Below the pieces are notes generated by a model. That model was not told where the DNA came from and ran no database searches. It worked only from the letters and a program-made list of their open reading frames with translations. DNA of 64,000 nt. It comes from Streptomyces cacaoi. Lineage in GTDB: Bacteria > Actinomycetota > Actinomycetes > Streptomycetales > Streptomycetaceae. Position 1 is the stretch's first letter. Every line of letters starts with the position of its first letter. Positions 57,581 through 64,000 of this stretch are shown here, piece after piece. Position numbers and translations under genes: made by a program. The DNA lies in the NCBI RefSeq assembly GCF_006539165.1, contig NZ_BJMM01000003.1:372001-436000 (forward strand), written 5' to 3'.

Positions 57581-59449
57581 TTGGCATCGGGCCCCGACAC
57601 CACTCCCGCCTCCGCCGGCCCGGGCTCCCCCCGGGACCCGCAGGCGGCACCGACCACGCCCGGCGACGCTCCGGACGAGGGCGCACGCCGGACGCCCGGT
57701 GCGGAGACGGCCCCTGCCGCGGACGGCCCCCGGCCCGGTGACGAGGCGAGTGACGCGCACGCCCCCGGCGCCGGACGTGGCGAGCCGGCCGGGCCGGGAC
57801 GGCTGCGCCGGCTCGGCGCCCTGGCCCGGCGGGAGGCCCTGCGCACGGCTCTCGCCGCGGTGGCGGGCTGCGCCCTCGGGCTGGCCTTCCCGCCGTACGG
57901 GCTGTGGCCGCTCTCGCTGGTCGCGGTCGCCGCTCTCGCGCTGCTCACCCGCGGCCGCACCGGCCGTCAGGGCGCCTGGCTCGGGCTGGCCTTCGGATGG
58001 CCGTTCTTCGTCGTCCTGCTGAAGTGGCTGCACGTCGTCGGCTGGGACGCCGTCATCGGACTCGCCTTCCTCCAGGGGCTGTTCCTCGCCCTGCTCGGCT
58101 CCGCGCTCGCCCTCGTCTCCCGGCTGCCCGCCTGGCCGCTGTGGGGCGCCTGCCTGTGGGTGGGGGAGGAGTTCCTGCGCGACCGCTTCCCGTTCGGGGG
58201 GTTCCCGTGGGGGCGGCTCGCCTTCGCCAACACCGGTTCGCCCTTCACTCCGCTCGCCGCGCTCGGCGGGGCGCCGCTGGTCACCTTTGCCGTCGCGCTG
58301 GCCGGCACGCTGCTGGCCGCCGCCGCGCTGGCCGCCTGGCGGCTGCGCCCCGCCGCCGGCCGGGCCGGCCGCACCGCCCGTGCCTGGGCCACCGGCGCCG
58401 GCGCGCTCGTCCTGGCGGCGGCCGTCGGCGCGGCCGGCCTCGCGGTGCCGGTGCCCACGGCGGCCGACGACTCGGTGCGCATCGCCGTCGTCCAGGGCAA
58501 CGTCCAGCAGCCCGGCATGGACTTCCTCGGCCGACCGATGAAGATCCTCAACAACCATGTCGAGGCCACGCTCGATCTCGCCCGCCGGGTCGAGCAGGGC
58601 AAGGAACCCAAGCCCGACCTGGTCATCTGGCCGGAGAACTCCTCCGACCTCGACCCGTACAAGTTCCCCGAGGCCGGCAACCGGATCGACGAGGCCGTCA
58701 AGGCCATCGGTGTGCCCGTCCTGGTCGGCGCGCTCGTCGACCATCCGACCAAGGAGGGCTACGTCGAGAACCAGGGCATCGTGTGGGACCCGAAGAAGGG
58801 GCCCGGCGCCTCGTACACCAAGCAGCACCCGGTGCCGTTCGGCGAGTACGTCCCCTTCCGCGACCAGCTGAGCAAGGTCATCACCCGGCTCCAGCGCGTC
58901 CCCCGCGACTTCTGGCCCGGCGACCACACCGGCGTCCTGCAAACCGGGCCCGCCCGCCTCGGCGACGTCATCTGCTTCGAGGTGGCCTACGACGAGATCC
59001 CGCGCGACACCGTCAAGGACGGCGCCCGCGCCCTCGTCGTGCAGACCAACAACGCCACCTACGGCAACACCGGCCAGCCCGAGCAGCAGCTGGTGATGTC
59101 CAAACTGCGGGCGATCGAGCACGGCCGGGCCGTGGTCACCGCGGCGCCCAGCGGAATCAGCGCGGTCGTCGCGCCGGACGGCACGATCGAACAGCGCACC
59201 GAGGAGTTCACCCAGGACGTGCTGACCGCGCGGCTCCCGCTGCGGGACGGCCTCACCGTGGCCGACCGCGTGGGTGCGGCGCCGGAATGGGCGCTCGCTA
59301 TCGTGGGGCTCCTCTCCTGCGCCGGGGCCTGGATCCTCGGCCGCAGGCACGGCACCGTCCGGGGGAACGGCCGCCGGAACGACGGCGTCCGGGACGACCA
59401 CCACACACACCAGCACCCAGCACAAGCGCGACCGGAGGGGCACCAGTGA
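57581..59449 (+). CDS. lnt: Apolipoprotein N-acyltransferase
   Basis: 622 residues with TTG start at 57581 (AAGGAAGG 9 bp upstream). About 90 hydrophilic residues precede six membrane helices; then comes a nitrilase-type domain with Glu in WPENSSD, Lys in YTKQHPVPFGEYVPF and Cys in GDVICFEVAY. It N-acylates the lipid-modified Cys of lipoproteins at the membrane. It is followed by ppm1 with a 4-bp overlap; mycobacteria have the same two activities fused or side by side (Ppm1 D1/D2). Confidence 0.93.
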   Translation: MASGPDTTPASAGPGSPRDPQAAPTTPGDAPDEGARRTPGAETAPAADGPRPGDEASDAHAPGAGRGEPAGPGRLRRLGALARREALRTALAAVAGCALGLAFPPYGLWPLSLVAVAALALLTRGRTGRQGAWLGLAFGWPFFVVLLKWLHVVGWDAVIGLAFLQGLFLALLGSALALVSRLPAWPLWGACLWVGEEFLRDRFPFGGFPWGRLAFANTGSPFTPLAALGGAPLVTFAVALAGTLLAAAALAAWRLRPAAGRAGRTARAWATGAGALVLAAAVGAAGLAVPVPTAADDSVRIAVVQGNVQQPGMDFLGRPMKILNNHVEATLDLARRVEQGKEPKPDLVIWPENSSDLDPYKFPEAGNRIDEAVKAIGVPVLVGALVDHPTKEGYVENQGIVWDPKKGPGASYTKQHPVPFGEYVPFRDQLSKVITRLQRVPRDFWPGDHTGVLQTGPARLGDVICFEVAYDEIPRDTVKDGARALVVQTNNATYGNTGQPEQQLVMSKLRAIEHGRAVVTAAPSGISAVVAPDGTIEQRTEEFTQDVLTARLPLRDGLTVADRVGAAPEWALAIVGLLSCAGAWILGRRHGTVRGNGRRNDGVRDDHHTHQHPAQARPEGHQ

Positions 59450-60213
59450 CGGACGGCGGACAGCGGCGGTACGGCCCGCTCGGCACGGCCCTGGTCATCA
59501 TCCCGACCTACAACGAGGCCGACAACATCAAGCCCGTCGTCGCCCGGGTACGCGCCGCGGCTCCCGAGGCGCACATCCTGATCGCGGACGACAACAGCCC
59601 GGACGGCACCGGCAAGATCGCCGACGAGCTGGCCGCCGGGGACGAGCAGGTGCACGTGCTGCACCGGAAGGGCAAGGAAGGGCTCGGCGCCGCCTACCTC
59701 GCCGGCTTCCGCTGGGGCCTGGACAACGGCTACGGCGTGCTGATCGAGATGGACGCCGACGGCTCGCACCCGCCCGAGGAGCTGCCCCGGCTGCTCACCG
59801 CGCTCGGCGGCGCCGACCTTGTGATCGGCTCCCGCTGGGTGCCGGGCGGCCGCATCGTCAACTGGCCCAAGTCCCGCGAGTACCTCTCCCGCGGCGCCAG
59901 CACCTACTCCCGCCTGCTGCTGGACGTGCCCGTCCGGGACGTGACCGCCGGCTTCCGGGCCTTCCGCAGGGAGACCCTGGAGGGCATCGACATGGAGAGC
60001 ATCGCCTCCCAGGGCTACTGCTTCCAGGTCGACCTCACCCGACGCAGCGTGCACTCCGGGTACCACGTCGTGGAGGTGCCCATCACCTTCGTGGAACGCG
60101 AGCGCGGCGACTCCAAGATGAGCCGGGACATCGTGGCCGAGGCCCTGTGGCGGATCGCCGCCTGGGGTGTGGAGGACCGGGTCAAGAAGGCGCTGGGCCG
60201 CAAGGAGAAGTGA
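59446..60213 (+). CDS. ppm1: Polyprenol-phosphate mannosyltransferase
   Basis: 255 residues; GTG overlapping the lnt stop. GT2 fold with IPTYNEADNI, IADDNSPDGTG and the metal-binding EMDADGSHPPEELP. No C-terminal membrane segment. It moves mannose from GDP-mannose to polyprenyl phosphate on the inner membrane face, for protein O-mannosylation. The lnt/ppm1 coupling suggests a complex. Confidence 0.94.
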   Translation: MTDGGQRRYGPLGTALVIIPTYNEADNIKPVVARVRAAAPEAHILIADDNSPDGTGKIADELAAGDEQVHVLHRKGKEGLGAAYLAGFRWGLDNGYGVLIEMDADGSHPPEELPRLLTALGGADLVIGSRWVPGGRIVNWPKSREYLSRGASTYSRLLLDVPVRDVTAGFRAFRRETLEGIDMESIASQGYCFQVDLTRRSVHSGYHVVEVPITFVERERGDSKMSRDIVAEALWRIAAWGVEDRVKKALGRKEK

Positions 60214-60230
60214 ACCGGCACACTTGAAGC

Positions 60231-60866
60231 ATGACGACGCGCGCACCTTTCCCGTACGAGCCCTCCGGATCGCAGAGCGGGCCGGGAGGTGAGGGCCCCG
60301 GCAACCGCCCGCCGCGGCGCCCGCGCTCCAAGGGCCGCACCCTGCTGCCGCTGGCCGTCGCCGCGTGGGTGGTGCTGGAGATCTGGCTGCTGACCCTCGT
60401 CGCCGACGCGGCGGGCGGGCTGACGGTCCTCATCCTGGTCGTGGCCGGTTTCCTGATCGGCTCCGCCGTCATCAAGCGCGCCGGGCGCCGTGCCTGGCGC
60501 AACCTCGCCGAGACCGTGCAGCGGGCCCAGGAACAGGCCCGCGCGGGGGCCGAGCCGCAGCCGCCCGAGCAGCAGTCGAGCGGCAACGGCACGGCCATGC
60601 TCGGCGGCCTGCTGCTGATGATCCCCGGGCTGCTCACCGATGTGGCGGGCCTGCTGTGCCTCTTCCCGCCCACGGCCGCACTGCTGCGCCGCACCACCGA
60701 GCGCTCCCTGGAGCGCCGCAGCGGCCTGGGCTCCGGCAGCCTCGGGGACGCCTACCACCAGGCCCGCACCGCCGAGAACCAGATGCGGATGCACCGCCCC
60801 GACGGCAAGGTCGTCCAGGGCGAGGTCGTCCGGGACGACGACGGGAGCGCGCCGCCCCGCGACTGA
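60231..60866 (+). CDS. fxsA: FxsA-family membrane protein
   Basis: 211 residues; ATG at 60231, 17 bp after ppm1. Two hydrophobic segments (39-75) and one long helix region (GGLLLMIPGLLTDVAGLLCLFPP) typical of FxsA, with hydrophilic ends. In enteric bacteria FxsA affects phage exclusion; its role in actinobacteria is unclear. Last gene of the lnt-ppm1-fxsA operon. Confidence 0.9.
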   Translation: MTTRAPFPYEPSGSQSGPGGEGPGNRPPRRPRSKGRTLLPLAVAAWVVLEIWLLTLVADAAGGLTVLILVVAGFLIGSAVIKRAGRRAWRNLAETVQRAQEQARAGAEPQPPEQQSSGNGTAMLGGLLLMIPGLLTDVAGLLCLFPPTAALLRRTTERSLERRSGLGSGSLGDAYHQARTAENQMRMHRPDGKVVQGEVVRDDDGSAPPRD

Positions 60867-60884
60867 GGCCGCGGGCGCATGCGA

Positions 60885-60919
60885 GAGGGCCCGGAACCGA
60901 CTGACGGTTCCGGGCCCTC
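60885..60919. terminator. Terminator stem-loop between fxsA and rbpA
   Basis: Perfect 14-bp arms (GAGGGCCCGGAACC and complement) with a 7-bp loop between convergent genes fxsA and rbpA. Serves both directions. Confidence 0.85.
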
Positions 60920-60949
60920 CTCGTGCGCGCAGCAGGCGCGTGATCCGGC

Positions 60950-61345
60950 TCAGGCGGACTTGCGCTTGTTGTTGCCGCCGTTGTTGTCGTCGCGGGGATG
61001 CACCGCGATGTTCATCGTGCCGGAGCGCAGGACGGCGAGCCGCTCGGCGAGGACCTCCTCCAGCTCCTCGCGGGTCCGCCGCTCCATCAGCATGTCCCAG
61101 TGCGTACGCGCCGGCTTGCCCTTCTTCTCCTCGGGACCGTCGCCGTCGACCAGGAGTGCTTGTGCACCGCACACCTTGCACTCCCATTCGGATGGAATCT
61201 CGGCCTCTACCGAGAACGGCATCTCGAAGCGATGTCCGTTCTGGCATGCGTACTCCACGGCCTGGCGCGGAGCCAGGTCGATACCGCGGTCGGTCTCGTA
61301 GCTGGTCACCACGAGTCGCGTGCCGCGAAGAGCTCGCTCACTCAT
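60950..61345 (-). CDS. rbpA: RNA polymerase-binding protein RbpA
   Basis: 131 residues; ATG at 61345. Contains YACQNGHRFEMPFSVEAE and WECKVCGAQA with zinc-binding Cys, then the sigma-interacting basic linker and the C-terminal helix (THWDMLMERRTREELEEVLAERL). RbpA binds RNA polymerase and the principal sigma factor to stimulate transcription and affects rifampicin sensitivity. A sigma-R type promoter lies upstream, as known for rbpA of S. coelicolor. Confidence 0.96.
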   Translation of the reverse strand: MSERALRGTRLVVTSYETDRGIDLAPRQAVEYACQNGHRFEMPFSVEAEIPSEWECKVCGAQALLVDGDGPEEKKGKPARTHWDMLMERRTREELEEVLAERLAVLRSGTMNIAVHPRDDNNGGNNKRKSA

Positions 61346-61407
61346 GAATTCGTGCCTCCCGGGCTGGTCGCCCACAGGACAGGTGTCGCTGTCGTCGTCA
61401 TCCGGTC

Positions 61408-61433
61408 AACGTCCGGTCGGCGGTGAAGATTCC
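61408..61433 (-). promoter_or_regulatory. Sigma-R promoter of rbpA
   Basis: On the minus strand GGAAT, 18 bp, GTT exactly matches the consensus for the thiol-stress sigma factor SigR. The -10 end is about 63 bp upstream of the rbpA start. It predicts induction by disulfide stress. Confidence 0.85.
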
Positions 61434-61608
61434 CGTATCGGGACATGGGCCCGTCACTCACCGTGCTGCGTTGAATCTGCGTACCCCCCGGTGACCGGTT
61501 TGTCACTGCCGGCAGGAGATGTCACCCACTGTTCGCACCTCTTCGCCGTGCAGTAACGGTCCATCCGGTGAGCCAAAGGCGTACACTACCGCCCCGAACC
61601 GCCCGGGA

Positions 61609-63105
61609 CTAAATCGAGCCGGACATCCGTACCGGGGCGGGCCCGTCCTCTCCGTCGCCGGTGGTCCCGGCGGCCCCGGCCGGATTGCCGGCCGCCGCTG
61701 CCGCACGCTCGACGGGTACCCGCAGCAGCAGGACGAATCCCAGCACGAAGAAGACCACCAGCGAGCCGATCGCATGCCGGTAGTCGCCGGTGAGCTGGTA
61801 CGCGGCGCCGAACAGCAGCGGGCCCAGCCAGCTCGTGCCCCGGTCGCTCACCTCGTACAGCGCGAAGTACTCCGCCTCCTTGCCCGCTGGCACGAGACGG
61901 GAGAACAGCGAGCGCGACAGCGCCTGACTGCCGCCCAGGACCAGGCCGATCGCCGCCGCCAGCGCATAGAACCAGACGGGTTCCCCGTGCGGCAGCACGT
62001 ACCCGGCCGCGACCGTCGCCGTCCACGCCACGAGCGAGCCGAGGATCGTACGCCGCGCCCCGTACCGGTCCGCCAGCCGTCCCAGGAGCAGCGCCCCGGC
62101 AACCGCGAGCACCTGCACCAGCAGGACGGCGCCGATCAGCGTCGTCTGATCCAGCCCCAGGGCCTTCGAACCGAACACCGACGCCTGTGTGATGACCGTC
62201 TGGACACCGTCGTTGTAGAGCAGATACGCCACCAGGAACAGCAGCGTCAGCGGATAGCGCCGCAACTCCCGCAGTGTCGTGGTCAACTGCCGGAATCCCT
62301 CGGTCACCCGCATCGGGGCCGCGGCGTCCCGCGCCGCCGCTCCCGCCACCGGCCGCTCCCGCAGCCGCAGCAGCGGCACGACGGTGAACAGCCCCCACCA
62401 CAGCCCGGCTCCCGCCAGGCAGATGCGCACAGCTGTGCCCTGGGTCAGCCCCAGCGCGTCGTGCCCCAGGAACAGCCCGAGATCGACGACGAGCACCAGC
62501 GCGCCCGCGGCGTATCCGGCGGCCCAGCCGCGTGAGGAGACCGCGTCGCGCTCCTCGGGGCCGGCGATCTGCGGCAGGAACGCGTTGTACAGCACGGAGG
62601 AGACGGCGAAGGACACGTTCGCGACGATCAGCAGCGCCCCGCCCAGCAGATAGCGGTCGCCGTCGAGGAAGAACATGCCCGTGGTCGCCGCCGCGCCCAG
62701 GTAGGCGGCGGCGCCCAGCAGCGGCTTCTTGCGCCCCGTGCGGTCCGCCACCGCCGCCGCCAGCGGCATCACCAGGACCGACAGCAGCACCGAGGCCGAG
62801 ACCGCGTACGGGAAGAACGAGCCCGCGCGCACCGGGATGCCCAGCGGGTGCACATAGCCGTCCGGCCCGGCCGCCGCCTCCGTCACCTGCGTCAGATACG
62901 GCCCGAGGAAGACCGTGAGGACGCTGGTCGCGAACACCGAGTTCGCCCAGTCGTAGACGTACCAGCCGCGCTGCTCCCGGCGCCGCTCCCGCCTCTCCGC
63001 CGCCTCGGCCTCCGGCGAACTCCCGCTGCCCCCGGCGCTGTTCGCGGGCTCCGTGCCCGTCCCCTCCGGGGGTTCCGCGGGCCCTTCCCGTGCCACCGTG
63101 TCCAT
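61609..63105 (-). CDS. MFS transporter, UMF1/Atg22-like
   Basis: 498 residues from the ATG at 63105; a longer upstream frame lacks support. A hydrophilic start is followed by GWYVYDWANSVFATSVLTVF, the signature of the UMF1/Atg22 group, and about 12 hydrophobic segments with ADRTGRKKP and ADRYGARR loops. The group includes vacuolar amino-acid exporters; the bacterial substrate is unknown. Minus strand, downstream of a divergent hydrolase gene. Confidence 0.9.
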   Translation of the reverse strand: MDTVAREGPAEPPEGTGTEPANSAGGSGSSPEAEAAERRERRREQRGWYVYDWANSVFATSVLTVFLGPYLTQVTEAAAGPDGYVHPLGIPVRAGSFFPYAVSASVLLSVLVMPLAAAVADRTGRKKPLLGAAAYLGAAATTGMFFLDGDRYLLGGALLIVANVSFAVSSVLYNAFLPQIAGPEERDAVSSRGWAAGYAAGALVLVVDLGLFLGHDALGLTQGTAVRICLAGAGLWWGLFTVVPLLRLRERPVAGAAARDAAAPMRVTEGFRQLTTTLRELRRYPLTLLFLVAYLLYNDGVQTVITQASVFGSKALGLDQTTLIGAVLLVQVLAVAGALLLGRLADRYGARRTILGSLVAWTATVAAGYVLPHGEPVWFYALAAAIGLVLGGSQALSRSLFSRLVPAGKEAEYFALYEVSDRGTSWLGPLLFGAAYQLTGDYRHAIGSLVVFFVLGFVLLLRVPVERAAAAAGNPAGAAGTTGDGEDGPAPVRMSGSI

Positions 63106-63276
63106 CCCCGTGCCCGTCCTCCCCGTGCCGGCCGACCGGCCCTGAACGATCTTCGAAAGCGTTCCGGGGAGACTACCGTCCGGCCGGTACGACATCCCGA
63201 AAACCCGGATGCGCGGCGGCCGTCCGGCTGGCAGGCTGACGCGGTCCCGCCCGTCCCGCCGCCGAGGAGCCCGCCG

Positions 63277-64000
63277 ATGTCCACCAGTTCCGCCGGATGG
63301 GCCGGCCCGCTCGGCGCCGCGGGCGAGGAGCGGTTCGTGACCGTCGACGGGCGGCGCATCGCCTACCTCGACTCCGCGGGCCCCGGGCCCGTACTCCTCG
63401 CGCTGCACGGGCACTTCGGCCGCGGCCGGATCTTCGCGCCGCTCGCCCGGGCCCTCGCCGGGCGCTACCGCGTCCTCGCGCCGGACCAGCGCGCACACGG
63501 CCTGTCCGACCCGGCCGACGACCTCACGCCCGCCGCCTACGCGGACGAGGCCGCCCGCTTCCTCTCCGCGCTGGGCATCGACAGCGCCGCCGTGCTCGGC
63601 CACTCCATGGGCGGCGCCGTCGCGTTCGTCCTGGCGGCCCGGCACCCCGAGCGCGTCGACGCCCTGCTCGTCGCCGACATGACGGTGCTCAACCGGCAGC
63701 CCGAGGTCCAGCCGGTGCTCGACTGCTCCGGCTGGCCGCGGCGCGCCCCCACCCTCGCCGCGCTCCGCTCCGCCATCGAGGCCCACGGCATCCCGGACGC
63801 CTCGTACTTCCTCGACAGCGCCGCGGAATTCGACGACGGCTGGGGCCTGTTGTTCGACACCGACGCCATGATGGCCTCACAGCACGCCTTCGCCGCAGAC
63901 CTCTCCGCGCACTGGACCGCCTCCCGCTGCCCGGCCCTGCTGATGCGCGCCGAACACAGCTTCATGCTCACACCGCACACCGCGCGCACCATGGCCGCCC
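63277..64000 (+). CDS. Alpha/beta hydrolase, 3' truncated
   Basis: The ATG at 63277 is preceded by GAGGAG; 241 residues are visible before the window ends. Motifs LHGHFGRGRIF (oxyanion hole), DQRAHGLSD and the nucleophile elbow GHSMGG (Ser near residue 110) are typical. The late Asp appears in LLMRAEHS form and the final His would lie beyond the window. Substrate unknown. Divergent from the UMF1-like gene. Confidence 0.9.
   Translation, partial: MSTSSAGWAGPLGAAGEERFVTVDGRRIAYLDSAGPGPVLLALHGHFGRGRIFAPLARALAGRYRVLAPDQRAHGLSDPADDLTPAAYADEAARFLSALGIDSAAVLGHSMGGAVAFVLAARHPERVDALLVADMTVLNRQPEVQPVLDCSGWPRRAPTLAALRSAIEAHGIPDASYFLDSAAEFDDGWGLLFDTDAMMASQHAFAADLSAHWTASRCPALLMRAEHSFMLTPHTARTMAA

Noticed and set aside
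57226..57741. 171-codon frame upstream of lnt.
   Set aside because: Out of frame with lnt and overlaps its start; random-looking composition.

Overview
The window is very GC-rich, uses GTG and TTG starts freely, and carries the actinobacterial markers rbpA and ppm1, a CsoR/CstR family repressor, a sigma-R type promoter and DasR-like sites. This points to a Streptomyces or close relative chromosome. Two kinds of DNA are joined: an accessory biosynthetic gene cluster (about 1-34.5 kb) and a more ordinary chromosomal stretch (about 34.5-64 kb). Both ends cut a gene.

Cluster, about 1.0-32.5 kb. Nonribosomal peptide machinery is split over unusually many small proteins: three separate A-T didomains (10933, 14068, 19329), one C-A-T module (21239), a lone C domain (24990) and a T-C didomain (29449). 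They are accompanied by an MbtH protein, two type II thioesterases (one with Cys as predicted nucleophile), two cytochromes P450 and an ATP-grasp ligase. An ornithine N-hydroxylase (26638) sits directly upstream of a PaiB-fold protein with His65 (27988). This is the KtzI/KtzT arrangement that makes L-piperazic acid from ornithine. Specificity residues read by eye suggest Ser-like, Val-like, Pro-like (candidate for piperazate) and Leu-like adenylation domains. Other genes are a 3-dehydroshikimate dehydratase fused to an HPPD-like domain (a protocatechuate source), a class I prenyl synthase-like protein, a hotdog-fold protein and three exporters (two MFS, one MMPL). No thioesterase domain is fused to any synthetase, so chain release must use a free-standing protein. 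I infer an N-N bonded, piperazate-type peptide made by dissociated enzymes; the product is not identified.

Flank, 32.4-40 kb: a LysR regulator divergent from an EamA exporter, small conserved proteins, 6-phosphogluconate dehydrogenase and an actinobacterial family-A DNA polymerase-like protein.

Sulfur locus, 39.9-43.5 kb: a CstR-like repressor, three rhodanese-containing proteins, a TauE-type exporter and a metallo-beta-lactamase/rhodanese fusion. Three copies of the same operator (ATACCC-N4-GGGTAT) tie both promoter regions together. This looks like a persulfide or sulfite detoxification regulon.

Core-like region, 43.7-64 kb: TetR regulator, small membrane protein, secreted GH18 chitinase with two DasR-like sites, acyl-CoA dehydrogenase, acetyltransferase, secreted EEP-family hydrolase, HhH endonuclease, a TetR/FAD-monooxygenase divergent pair, a decayed phosphotransferase pseudogene, an AsnC regulator with an amidohydrolase, an lnt-ppm1-fxsA run, rbpA with a textbook sigma-R promoter, a UMF1-like MFS protein and a truncated alpha/beta hydrolase.
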